DNA of 64,000 nucleotides from Branchiostoma floridae. Taxonomy: Eukaryota; Chordata; Leptocardii; Amphioxiformes; Branchiostomatidae. A model generated the notes under the pieces. It saw only the letters and a program-made list of their open reading frames with translations. It was not told where the DNA came from and ran no database searches. The stretch covers positions 14,955,447 through 15,019,446 of the forward strand of contig NC_049991.1 in the NCBI RefSeq assembly GCF_000003815.2, given 5' to 3'. The position numbers and the translations under genes are program-made. Every line of letters begins with the position of its first letter. Position 1 is the stretch's first letter. Shown here one piece after another: positions 45,294 to 56,700 of the stretch.

Positions 45294-48200
45294 GAGATGA
45301 CCCCAAACAACCCAGAGCTGAAACATCTGGTCAATCAAGAGGACTCTGGACCCTTCCACTAAACAATCTACCCTGAGCTTGACAAGATTTTGATAAATAA
45401 TAGGCTCAGGCCAGGCCTTTGTTTAGGTTCCACGTCACAAAGTCATCTCTTGAATATAGGCTAATGTAAGGAAGGATGGTTCAGAAATTCTTCCACATAA
45501 AAAAAGAAATAGTGATCAGCACAGAACTGGGCAGTAAATAGTGAGAGTAAAAGCAGCACATCTTGTTGTATAGCTGGGGCAGAAGGGGGGGGGGGTTACA
45601 CCAAGCCTTTGTAGTGGAAAGAGAGAATTCTATGAGGTGGCTTTTCAGTTTTGGCTTTAAAACAGTGGATTTGTTGACTCGAGACCCGTTTGTACCGTTT
45701 TGTTTATCTCAAATAGCTTCTTCCACTTAGAAGAACAGCCCGTTAGCAGTTTGGAGACATTTGTGATTTTTATTTTCAAAGAAAGTTATTACCTCAAAGC
45801 ATAAGGACAAAAATGCTGTCCTTATGGACCTACAATGGAAGTGACTTGATAAGGAAAATCTTTTGAATAGTCAACAGGTCCACTTGTTACATCAAGCCAA
45901 AGTTGATCTGCAGGCCCTGACTGACAAAAAAAGTTGTCACCTTCAGTGTTTTCCTGTAACTTGCAGTTCCCTTGCCTTCTCCACAGAAAACTGACAAACA
46001 TTAACATCCTGCTGTCATAGATAGCAGGGAGCTGCAGAGATACACAATAAACAATACACTGAACACTGCTGTTACCTCCTCTTATTATCAATGCAATGTC
46101 TGGGGGATGAATGTTAAATGGTGAAGACCAGCAGCAAAACTAAAATGATGTTCGGTATGAAATACATCTACATGTATCTGTACAGCTGGTACAGTGTTAC
46201 AGCTCTCTTGGGTAACACCCGAGCATCTACTGGAAGTTGCTAATTGACTTGGAAATGCAGAGTGTTTGCCATTAAGTGTGGCATGGTCTGTCTTAGTCTT
46301 TCCAACTAGCCTTCCAAACTACTACACCTCAAAAGAATGCACGGATGAAAGTCAGAGAAGCTTATTTTTATCACTTTCTTTGCAGACATGTAAAAGGGAA
46401 AAGCTTGTGGAAAAGAGATAAAGCTGTTTTCAGGAATAGGTCAGAAAAAAACGATGTTGATCCGTCACACCATGTGTCTTTTACTCTGCCATATTTTTGT
46501 TTTCCCATTCCTTGTGTTCAGAAAGGTGTCATTGCCACAATACAAGCATATTTGTATTTGCCATAAAACATGTTGATTGTACTTCATTGCTTGTACTACA
46601 GCAAGGGTAATTTAAGAAAAGCAAGTCTATGGGAAACACTGAAAATGTCGACCTTGCTGCATGTAGGTACCATTAGCGGGGGGGAGTTTGTACGTGGGTG
46701 AAGTTAAAACGATATTTCTCAATCAGATGTGGAAATCTGAGTGCTCATGTGTACCTGGCCTGGTGTTGGTAGTGGGGAGACTCTGCATTGTAGGCCTGGC
46801 AAATGGAGATATACAATATGTATGTGCTACAACAATCGTTTGTGACAAATTTCTATATAAGTTGGGATTGGGTTGGGAGGGGGGGAGGGCAACAATACTA
46901 GAGATCAAACATTTGTGCAAATATTTTGATAAATGTAGAAAACTGCATATATCGCCACATACTTTGGTTTCCCTGGTTCTCTGTAGGTTTTCTTAGAAAT
47001 GAAAAATGAAGTATGGTAACATGGAAGCATGCCAAAGAGAAAGCTACATATTGGAGTACAACTGTACAAGCACGCTTTTTTTTCATGTCATCAGTCAGCT
47101 CCATCTTGATTTCAAGAAAAGCCGAGAGCCAAGGAAATGTGAAGCTGTGGCCTTTTGTTATTGTGAGAATGTGCAGCGTGAATGGAAGCATGGTATTGGG
47201 CCCATGACTGTGTAACTGACAATACCATGTAGTCTCTATTGTAATAGTGCACCTTTATTTACGTTTCATTACCATGAGAAGCTCTGATAAAGAAAGTTAT
47301 GAGTATCCACATCGATGCTGCCGTGTGTTGGTGTTGTGTGTGTTAAGTGCATAAAGGTGCTAACAAACAAGTTGGAAGGTGTTGAAGGTTTTTCTGAGAG
47401 AGTGGAGTGGTGAATACTGGGCAAAATGGTACTACCCAGTTGAGAAAAGGATATTCCTTATTAAAGGGAAATTTTTGGCATCATGTTTCTTTTACTTTCT
47501 TTTTCAGCATTGATAAAATGGTGCAGGTTCTGCTTGCATTCCTGATGTAGCAATACTGCAGGACTAGGAGAGGCTTGTATTTTGTTCAGTTAAGTTGGCA
47601 CTATAGCTACAATTGATCAGCTTGTGTACAAATAACAAACTTAGTGCTCACTCTAGTACTATGCATTTATGATTTACGATGTTATACCTGGTCTAAGTAA
47701 GAAAAAGTCTAGCTTAAGTCAGAGTGGTAGTGATTGGTATGAAGTTACATGTATCTGTCTGCATATATGGGCACACCTAACATTTCATTTGACGAGATCT
47801 GTAACTACAATTTCATGCCTGGCCTTAACATTGTCTTGTCAATACACTTTTCAAGTCGAATGTATGTTTTGTTGTACAAGTATTTTCATTGAAACGGCTT
47901 TTGCAGACAATGCTGCTAGGCTAAACATGTATGCCAGACTATTGCAGATGTTTTGTTTTGTTTTGAGAAGGAAATATGTCCATATGAAACCATGCTTACC
48001 ATTCTTTGTAAAATCTCCCTGTTATAAGGGAGTTTCATTCAAACACCACCAGTTATTAACATGTCTTTATCACTCCATGCGACATGGAACACCTCAGCTG
48101 CATTATTATATTTATGTGTGTTTGATCTGGTAATGATACTCAAGTTTGTGTATTGATAATTTTGGTAGTTCATTCGTACAGCTGTTTAGTGACAAAGAAT

Positions 48201-49296
48201 GCTCTTTAATATAGGTACAGGGAAGGTTTGTAGGGAAGTAGACGGTTGCTAGACTAGCTGTTGATGCTACGCCATCAGTAATTTCTCACAACAAACTGCC
48301 TACTGTGGCAAGCACACCATTGAGAACATGGCAGTTGATATACATATTTTTATTTTTCATGCCCTCAGAAACAGGCCACACTGAAAGTGGAAGACCATGA
48401 AAGACATACAGAAGATTCCACCACTTGCAATAACTATCATCATTATATAAATCCTGTGTTGAAGTCATGAGAAATGTCTGCATTTATGAAATCTTGAAAA
48501 TCCGTGATTACTGGTATGAATGAGACGTTATGTTTGCTTGATATTTACTGCTGTTGCCTGACGCTTGTAAGTCGCATATGACCTACAGGGCATGGAAGTG
48601 AGCAATGAGAATCACTGTTTTTCTTTTAGTAATAAAAATGTTTTAATGCAGATGGTGTGTATTCTTTGCTTTACAAAATTACTATAGATATTCCATTCAT
48701 ACCTAGGGACCAATCCTTTCCTATGCAGCTCAGAGGGGTCAGGCTTTTGGATGGCTTATGCCTTAATGATATTTGGGGTGTTTTACTGGTTGTATATCAG
48801 TTCTAATATTTTCTTCTTTCTTGTAAGAATCTTCTAAGGCAGCCTCAGGGAAAATGGGTGCTGACATTCATTGTACAACCAGACAGATTTTTAAACCCCC
48901 CAAAAGCCTTACCCAACAAGGCTGCTATGGAGGCTAGAAACAAGGAAGGACGTGATCAAGATCATTCATGTAATTTTCATGATCAGGCTAGAATTCAGCA
49001 TAGTTCTAGCATCTAAGTTGCATATTCTGATATAAATGACAGTCATCAATCCCAGCTGCGACAGCTCTGCAGATTCACAATTTCAAGCAGCATGTTCAGG
49101 ATTGTAAGGAGGTTCGGTGCAAGGTCACAGGTCAAGACCCCTGACTCGTAAACAGTTGTTGTCTTGACCATGCTTCATAGTTAATACACATGTCCAGATA
49201 CAAATGTATATAGCCTCTGATAACTACATATTAATGTCCAGACATGTTTATGTCAAGGGCTTTGACCTGCACATCTCCAATTTGTGAGCAGGCCTA
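45294..49296. other. GSPT1 3' UTR and convergent intergenic region
   Basis: No coding exon is supported. A good AATAAA with a GT-rich downstream element is at 48631-48636, which would give GSPT1 a 3.3-kb 3' UTR; an earlier AATAATAG-type signal near 45395 could give a short form. The ISOC-like gene ends at 49297 on the other strand. Confidence 0.5.
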
Positions 49297-50627
49297 TTAT
49301 AACTTGTTGCTGAGAAGACCAGTGTCCGGCGCAGACTCCATGATGACCTTCTGGACCTCCCTGAACTTTGGATGAGCAGCATCTCCAAGCAACTGCAATA
49401 TCATACCTGCAGAGATCAGGGGTGAAAAAAAAAGTTAACTGACAGTGACACATACGTAAATATTTCATCAGGTTGGTAGGTCAACTGAAGTTTTCTTCGT
49501 TACACAACTTTCAATAATATTAGTTTGTTTTCTGTACTAATGAAGGCAACAGATGATCGTCTAAACGTTTATTGAAGAATTAAAGAAGGTTGTGTAATGA
49601 GGAAGACTTTGTTCAATTAACTGACACATGATGATGGACATCAAATCACTACCAGTTCAAAAGGATTTTCATTTGCAGTGGCCATCTTAAAAATGGAGTT
49701 GGTGTAGCATTCAAAGCTAAGTTACTGTAAATGCCTTGAAGTTCGCGGGGATTTGATTACGCGGTAGCGGGAAAAAGGAATTTTTGCGGTAGCGGGAAAA
49801 AGGAATTTTCGCGGCTGTTTTAAGTTTGCGGTGAAGCGGCCACTGCGAAAACCGCAAACATTAAACCACCGCGAAAGTTTCTGCATTTACAGTATTTGTT
49901 GTGTTTGAGCCAGCAATGAATAACAATTCAGCCTTCCTTAAGCGTTGTTGAGACCAGGATACAGCAAGGAGAACTGACCTTCACTGGTGGTGATGAATGC
50001 TCCGCTCTGTCGCAGGCGCTCGATGGCGTACATGCGGTCCACCATGGAGCGAGAAGACACCGCGTCTGCAATGACATGCACATCAAAGTCTTGCTCCAGC
50101 AGATCCAGTGCAGTTCTCTGAGGAAAGGAGATGAGAGTCATTATTGGAGGAAATGTCACAAACTGCCTGTGTAGGTGAAATCAACTGGTAAATTCGACCT
50201 TAAAATAAAAATCTCAGATTCAGATCTCATTTGTGAAAACAAATCTTTCTGCACTAGAAATTATCAGTCTGCTAGAGGGTAAAGTAGAAATATCATTGCT
50301 GTTTTCTATAGAAGACGTCCTGGCCTTAAAGTAAAATGATGAGATCTGATATTATTAATCTTGTAGATATGGCACTTGGCAGTTGTCATATATGTTTTGT
50401 TGTACAGTAGTCTATTGTTACAAAAAAAAGAAACAAAGCAGAGCTTGCAAGTGAACTCATACTGTGGAAGCCAACACACGGGTATACACATGCAGGGCGA
50501 CCTCGACTAACCTATATAGACCAGCTTGCCCGTGATGTGGGGCTTCGGGTCGAGGACCTAAAGAATGCTATGGGGGACAGAGAAGTCTGGAAGGAGAGGG
50601 TGGACTTGGTCCGGGCAAGCAGCCCGC

Positions 50628-50658
<31 letters not shown>

Positions 50659-51588
50659 TATTGTTACTGTCCCTAGGGCTAGCCCTTTGTTATAGTCATT
50701 GGCTTGTTGGGCACACCTGGCTGTACGTATGTCATAGCTGAACCAGTAGATAAAATATACAAACGAATAAGTTGTGCTGACCTGTATGCAGGCCTGTGTC
50801 TCGATGCCACACAGGATGACAGACTTCACCCCTGCAGACTGCCTGACGTGTTCCATGACGTCAGGAACACACATAGTGAAGCACGTCTTTGCCACCTTCT
50901 TGGCTCCACTGATGTCCCCCAGTTCTGGCACTGTTGGGCCCAGACCCTTTGGGTACTGCTCCGTCACTACTACAGGCATCTCCAGGATCTGAGCTGCCTG
51001 AAATGGTTTACAGGACAAAAGGATCAACTAAGTAACACATAGTAATAATCTTACTCAACCAACATAGTGATAATCTTACTCAACCAACAAGTTACACAAA
51101 TACCGGTAGACAGACCTTGTCTAACTCACTCACTCAGCCTTGACTGTCCATCACAATTACCAGTTCAACCAATGATGACGTTGCAAAAAAAAAAGATTAG
51201 CACAATAGCTGTTCAATCAATGGGGGAGTGGCTGAATGCCTGTTGTGGGACAGGGATGATTTTAAAAAGTGCAATACCCTTAATAGAGTACTGGATGTTG
51301 CAAACATCAGCCAGATCATTACATCTGCCTAGAGTATAGATTTTACCCACTTCTGAAACTCAGTCTGTATAAAGTACTGTCCTGATGACCAGTCACTGGA
51401 ATTATGGGGTGCATGCGGTTGGTACTGACTAATACTGACTTGAAACTTACCTTGAGCAGCCTTGAAGCCACATGTACGATCTGTGGGAAGTACCTGATGT
51501 TGGGTGCGAACTTCTCCTGCATGTCACACAGGAACAGGGCTGAGGTGTCAATTCCAACCTTCCCCAGTCTGCGCACCAGGCCTGACAT
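49297..51588 (-). CDS. ISOC2: Isochorismatase domain-containing protein (ISOC1/ISOC2 family)
   Basis: Four exons in phase on the minus strand: 51588-51451, 50997-50782, 50117-49979, 49406-49297, giving 200 aa (human ISOC2 about 205). The cysteine-hydrolase fold is marked by [10 protein letters not shown] with Asp22, the motif [15 protein letters not shown], and the nucleophile region CGIETQAC with Cys116. The C-terminal [20 protein letters not shown] and TTSEG match ISOC2 well. The substrate of the animal proteins is not settled. No targeting leader is evident. ISOC1 and ISOC2 may be vertebrate duplicates, so the symbol is approximate. Intron 2 holds a non-LTR retrotransposon tail, and the intron 3-exon 3 side holds a MITE nearby. 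Confidence 0.93.
49723..49894. mobile_element. TACTGTAAAT-family MITE
   Basis: The ends are TACTGTAAATGCC and GCATTTACAGTA. A 27-base internal block (GCGGTAGCGGGAAAAAGGAA type) is tandemly duplicated. It lies in the last intron of the ISOC-like gene. Confidence 0.85.
50481..50658 (+). mobile_element. 3' end of a non-LTR retrotransposon with GAT tail
   Basis: The plus strand encodes [14 protein letters not shown]...[17 protein letters not shown] then a stop at 50630-50632. This is the usual extreme C-terminus of reverse-transcriptase ORFs of RTE/CR1-like elements. A (GAT)n run (50628-50658) follows at once, as expected of a microsatellite-type 3' tail. It is heavily 5'-truncated and lies antisense in ISOC intron 2. 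Confidence 0.8.
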
Positions 51589-51917
51589 CGTGCTGGAGGA
51601 AAGTATGGAAATTGTTCTGTTATTTGTAGAGAGTAGAGTAGAGTAGAGTGAAGACTCGTTCCATTATACGTGATAACAAAACAGAAGTTGCAGTAACTCA
51701 GAAAGCCGTAATAGGGCCAAAATCTTAATATTTTCTTTATCTTGCAATCTTGCCAACACGTATTTCCTTTATAATAGGTGAGGACTTTGATCACAGACAT
51801 TTTAGATTTCTGCCTTTTCTACCAAGTTGCTAAAACTTACCCGAAACGTTATAGCAGGAAGAAAAAAGTATGTTCTAGTTACAGAATGATTCTCGGCATA
51901 TCATATGTCTACATTAC

Positions 51918-52010
51918 CTGTTGTTACTTCTTAAGGCGAGAGTTAAACCAGTGAACGGAAAAGTTGTCACAGCTGACACCAGCAGACGCCACAGCACTGC
52001 ACTGACCTCC
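51918..52010 (-). promoter_or_regulatory. Probable 5' UTR exon and promoter of the ISOC-like gene
   Basis: On the minus strand CTTTCCTCCAG ends just four bases before the ISOC ATG, an acceptor placed in the 5' UTR. A matching donor (ACAG/GTAATG) is at 51918/51917. The first exon would lie to its right, between 51918 and the transposon at 52135. The transcription start is not determined. Confidence 0.45.
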
Positions 52011-52159
52011 AGGTCAACTTTCAACTTACTGACCTCCTTTAGACTGTTCTATTCAACACACAGGGTGAAGTTTTCAAAAACTCGTTTTGAAATATCAAAT
52101 ATAGTGTGAAAAGGATGCTACAGCTATGTTTATAGCAAGTCTACGAAAACCTCGCCTTC

Positions 52160-52673
52160 CGCACTGGTGTTCCAGTGCTGAATCAATTGTCTGAACGGCC
52201 TCAGCACTGGTTTTCCAGTGCTGAAATTCTTTCAGCACTCGTTTTCCAGTGCTGATCGGCCTTGTTCGAGTGCTGAAACTCCCTCAGCACTGGTTTTCCA
52301 GTCCTGAATTTCTTTCAGCACTCGTTTTCCAGTGCTGAACTTCTGTCAGCACTCGTTTTCCAGTGCTGAACTGCCGCCAGCACTCGGTTACCAGTGCTGA
52401 AATCCGGGGATTTCGGGGCCGGGTCAGGTCAAAGGTCATTCAGCACTGGTTACCCAGTGCTGAAATCTCCGTCAGCACTGGAACCGAGTGCTGATATACA
52501 AAAACCTCACCTTCAGCACTGGATTTACCAGTGCTCGAGGACACTTCAGCACTGGAAAACCAGTGCTATGAAATCTTCAGCACTGCAAACCAGTGCTGAC
52601 GTCTTTTAAGGACTGGAACGATGTGCGAACCAGTGCTGACGTCCTTCCAGCACTGGAATCTCCCAGTGCTGAG
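52160..52673. repeat. Left array of CAGCACTGG palindromes
   Basis: About 14 units of the form CAGCACTGG-TTTT-CCAGTGCTG, each a hairpin with 8-9-bp arms, are spaced by roughly 8-15 variable bases. Variants replace GG by CG (CAGCACTCG) in one arm. Single half-units also occur. One wider gap (52404-52438) contains the DR1 motif. Confidence 0.9.
52426..52438 (+). promoter_or_regulatory. DR1 nuclear-receptor motif
   Basis: AGGTCA-A-AGGTCA is a perfect direct repeat with one-base spacing, the consensus for RXR heterodimers, HNF4 and COUP-TF. It is inside the foldback element, about 1.3 kb from RSL1D1 and 0.8 kb from the ISOC ATG. Function is only suggested by the motif. Confidence 0.4.
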
Positions 52674-52977
52674 AGGGGTACAAGACGTAAATTTGAAGGA
52701 AAGATATTAAGTTATTTCGTGCAAAGAAAATTGTAGTTGTGCTATCCATTCGTTATGTAATTGAATATATGTATACTGTATAAGTACTGATAGCGGTACT
52801 AGTAAAAGGACGCAAATTTGATTAAAGTTACTTCGTGCAAAGAAAACTTCGTGTAAAGTTGTGCATTTTATTCGTTGTCCATGTATAATTGAAAGGTAGA
52901 TATATGTATATGTGTAAGAGGTGTTTAAGGGATAGCTATTATTATAACAATAAGCAACTTTATTGTGTGATAGATAT

Positions 52978-53017
52978 AGCCCTTTTGGGAAAGATTTGGG
53001 TGGCCCTGAAAAGGGCC
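52978..53017 (-). promoter_or_regulatory. Histone-type mRNA 3' stem-loop
   Basis: The minus strand reads GGCCCT-TTTC-AGGGCC-ACCCA, a 6-bp stem with a 4-base loop and downstream ACCCA. This matches the consensus 3' stem-loop of replication-dependent histone mRNAs. A following AATCTTTCCCAAAAGGGC could stand in for a histone downstream element, and an AATAAA is about 20 bases further on. Upstream on the same strand there is no histone coding sequence, only a CAA-rich stretch and a TATAAAC box at 53129-53123. Confidence 0.5.
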
Positions 53018-53235
53018 GGGGTGCTGTGAGGCAGACTTCAGCCTGCCTCCTCGTTGTTGTTGTTGTTGTCGTTGAAGAGGCGCCCCTGAACTTCCAAAAA
53101 GATGAGGTCTGCCATAGGTGACGTTTATAATCCAGCAATGTCTTAAGTTTTAGTAGTAGAGCAAAGGACGTATCGTAATTCCAAATTACTGTATATCTCA
53201 TAATCTCGGACCAGATCCACGGTGCGTAATGTATA

Positions 53236-53341
53236 GTATCAAACTACCCTCCGGTGCCCGTTTGACTCTCTTGGCCGGCTACACTCCTTGGCCAGCTTTG
53301 ATACTATCTTATGGCACCGTAGGATCTGCTTGGAGATTATA
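53236..53341. repeat. Palindromic MITE (TAATCTCCAAGCA family), nested partial copy
   Basis: It ends TAGGATCTGCTTGGAGATTA and contains GGCCGGCTACACTCCTTGGCC and TGATACTATCTTATGGCACC. The other terminus is missing. It lies inside the foldback element, next to the right palindrome array. Confidence 0.8.
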
Positions 53342-53355
53342 TATCTCAGAATCTC

Positions 53356-53587
53356 TCAGCACTCGTTTTCCAGTGCTGAATATTCGTCAGCACTCGTTTT
53401 CCAGTGCTGAATGTTCGTCAGCACTGGAAATCCAGTGCTGAATGTTCTTCAGCACTCGGTTTCCAGTGCTGAAGCTGGTGTTTCGAGTGCTGAGAGCGCG
53501 TCAGCACTGGAATTCCAGTGCTGACGAACATTCAGCACTGGAAATCCAGTGCTGACGCCATCTTCAGCTCTGGGTTCCAGTGCTGAA
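53356..53587. repeat. Right array of CAGCACTGG palindromes
   Basis: Seven full units and one half unit of the same hairpin as in the left array, with short variable spacers. The array ends about 10 bases before the terminal inverted repeat. Confidence 0.9.
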
Positions 53588-53737
53588 AAAGGAGGGAGAG
53601 GTTTTCGTAGTTTTGCATGTTTATATTATATTTACTACTAACAAAATAATATATTGCTGTGTTTTTGTTGTTGCTTTTTTGATACAATAAAAGTGTTTTA
53701 AGGAGCTACTGAACACCCCGACAAAGTGGTACGGTCC

Positions 53738-53743
53738 CACGTG
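53738..53743 (+). promoter_or_regulatory. E-box near the RSL1D1 start
   Basis: CACGTG lies 10 bases before the RSL1D1 ATG, within CCCACGTGGC. CACGTG boxes near the start are common in MYC-responsive ribosome biogenesis genes. The ATG itself sits in AAGATGGCGAC, a YY1-like start context. Confidence 0.5.
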
Positions 53744-53752
53744 GCGTGCAAG

Positions 53753-56700
53753 ATGGCGACGTTAGACAGTGATCAGGTAGGCAGTGTGGACTTTTGTAGC
53801 GTTTCTTGGGCAAAATTACAATTGAACACTTTAAAACATGTGCTATCGCTGTAGCTACTATTAGATCATCTTTCATGCTATTTTTTGTCACCGAGCCCTT
53901 TGATATGGTGGTTTTACAAGAGCAATAGTGTTGCGTTTAAATAGCAAACAGTTGCAAACACGTGCATGCACCCATCACTATGATTTGCAAAGTTTCTAAA
54001 GCTTCTCTGTCGCTATAGCTTTCCGTTCACCGATCTGACAGATATGTTTTTTCTCCCAAAAGGTTACGAAGGCTGCCAAGGCCCTTGTGAACTTCCACCA
54101 GGAGAGGGGAACAAAGAAGAAGGGAAAGAAAGATTTACTTGAGGATGAGGCGGCCATGCCTGTGTTCATGCAGTTCTCGGTCAAGAGGATCCCGAAGGAG
54201 AAGAACCAGAAATATCTGATGTAAGCAAAGAGCTTTTATTCTGATGGAAGCTCCTTGATGTTAAATAGTTAGATAAGTAAGATGGTTGAGATAATGTTCT
54301 TCTTCTGTACTGCCTGGCCACTTTATATATTTCAAATTGTATCAAATTATTGTATTCAATGTTTCAGCATCTCAGGTTATTCAATGTATTGATGTTATGT
54401 CTACGTGGTGTCTTAATATGTGGTCATAACACTAGGCAATTGCTGCTAGTGAACCACGTGCATTGTGCTGTTTGCAATCAATTAATTATTTAATAAAATT
54501 AAACCGAACCAAATCAAATCTACGTATTTCCCTATCCAAATACATTATACTAAATTGAACTGAACGAAATCGTCCAACATCCTTTTTTACCGGTAGATTG
54601 TGACTTGCACAAATCACAATCCTTGTATTTGCAGAAAACTTCCCCACAGCATAGAGAAGCCCACAGAGGTGTGCCTGTTCACACGTGACAGGAAGAACCT
54701 GGAACCTGAGCTTCCCACTACGGAGATGTACTACATGGACTTACTCAAGAAACATGGAGTCACGTGTGTCACTGAGGTCAGGCCCTAATGCTATTCTCTA
54801 CCGTATGATGTCAGACAATTTAGCCTTTTCCCAAGCTGGCCCAAGGCTGATCAAACCAACTCACCTTGTTAGCCGAAACCTACCCTGGGAAGCCAGACAG
54901 GACTGGTAGCTAGCAAGATTTGTTCGCGAGTTTTGTTCGGGGAGCCAAGGCAGCCTGCCCGCCGACCTCACATTGGCGCTCCGGGGAGTTTCAGCCCGGA
55001 GGAGTATTCGCTACCCGGGGGTAAAGGACAGGTGGACCTAATTGGGCTTAAACTCCCCGGGGCGCTAATAGGAGCTCGGCGGGCATGACTGTCTTGGGCT
55101 ACCGATAAACTGTCCAAGCTGTCCGACCCCGGATGGCTCCCAGGGTAGCCAAAACCCTGACCTTAACCCTAACAGAAGCCAAGTAGACCAGGCTGTTGGA
55201 TGGCGTTCACAAGGGTACTTGTCAGAGTTGACCAGAGTGTTGGGCAAAGTTGGTGTGTTTGATATTTTTTGTTAAGAAAAAGAAGATATTCTCAATGTGG
55301 AAACATCCCATTTTTACTCCTAATATAAAAGTCATAACTTGTAGTTCTGAATCTTGATAAATTCTTTTTAAAAAAGTAGCACTACAACTAACGTTAGTTA
55401 ACTACCGATTGTGTAACACAAAGAATCCTAACCATTCTTTATTGCTCCACTCTACAGGTTATCTCCTACAAGAAGCTGTCTAAAGAGTATAAGCAGTTTG
55501 AATCCAAGCTGCGTCTTCTCAAGTCCTTTGACCTGTTCCTGTCAGACAGAGGAGTCACAAGGATGCTCCCATCCCATCTGGGAAAGCACTTCTACAAGGC
55601 CAAGAAGTAAGTTCTGTTCATACGTTTTGGTTTCCGACATTTTTTTTGCTTCTTTTTATTCTATTGTCAAACAAATCCCAACAATCTATAACGGATGAAA
55701 ATTGAGATTTGTGTTAGAATTGATCTTTTTTCTGATATAGTGGGTATTTTGTTACTTATTTGTAGAAAAAGACTAGAAATTATGTATCAATGTACTAGTA
55801 AGTATATTATATTCAATGCAATGATTCAGTCAAATTTAGAAAAACTCATTTTCATATCAAGCCAAAGTACTAGTAACTTATCATAAGGAAGGCAACTGTT
55901 GGTGAGAAATAATGTTTGCACCATCCACAAGCTCAAACAAATTACACTAATTTTGTTCTTTATGTGAATAGAAGTGTTGGCAAAAACTGTTGTGTTGGAC
56001 AGTATTTCAGCAGACTAGCCATGTGTGTCCTGACCATGACCTTGCCTGTTGTGCCCAGGTTCCCTATCGATGTGAACCTGGAGAAGAAGGACCTGAAGCC
56101 AGAGTTCCAGCGTGTCCTGGGCAGCACCAGGTGTACAGTCACTGGGCACGGCTCCTGCAGGTCAGTATGGGGAAACAGACAAGCAATACCTAGAGTGGCA
56201 TTGGGCGTGGCACAACTGGTAAATTGTTTGGCTCAGAATCTAGAGGTTCTGAGTTCGATTCCCGCCGTGCCCCCGACGTTGTGCCCTTGGGAAAGACACT
56301 TTACACGACCTTCCTCACTTCCCCCAGGGGTAAAAATGAGTAGCTGACTTCGGTCAGGGAGGTAAAAGACTACCTTTACCTTCTGTATTTGGCACTGTTA
56401 ATATAAGTTACAAAACTTGAGTGCAGTGCCACATTGTCCTTGTCTGTCCAGAAGAAAATAGAAACAAAACTAGAGATAAAAAAGGATACAGTTCAACTAG
56501 TTCAAGGAGCTAAGGATATCTTATAATGTCCATATAGGAGGCTGCATCTCCCATGTATTAGAGTGGCTACATAATCTTTGCCTTACAGACTGTAGCTACA
56601 TGACCATAGTTGTCTCCAGTTGTAGTTGTACATAACTTCCACCACTATACAACATGTAAGTGAAAAGGTAAAGGCCCCATAGCCTTTTTGAGGCCATAGG

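Larger units (their letters stand above)
52135..53616. mobile_element. Mutator-like foldback element with hairpin arrays, 9-bp target duplication
   Basis: The ends GCAAGTCTACGAAAACCTC and GAGGTTTTCGTAGTTTTGC are complements apart from two bases. A perfect 9-bp duplication ATGTTTATA flanks the 1482-bp element (52126-52134 and 53617-53625). Each end carries a tandem array of short palindromes. The middle holds a DR1 motif, a histone-type stem-loop on the minus strand and a nested palindromic MITE. No transposase is encoded. It occupies most of the divergent interval between the ISOC-like gene and RSL1D1, ending 137 bp before the RSL1D1 ATG. Confidence 0.9.

Noticed and set aside
46345-48133. 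Several 70-150-codon ORFs downstream of GSPT1
   Set aside because: No similarity, low-complexity composition and no supporting splice structure; this is probably 3' UTR and intergenic DNA.
53038-53115. A 25-codon ORF (MADLIFLEVQGRLF...) just before the histone-type stem-loop
   Set aside because: Its ATG lies only 8 bases from the TATA-like box, upstream of any start that box would give, and the peptide is not histone-like. It is more likely chance.
52160-53587. CRISPR-like pattern of regularly spaced repeats
   Set aside because: The units are palindromes with 8-15-base spacers, lie within a TIR element with a 9-bp target duplication, and sit in a eukaryotic genome without cas genes.
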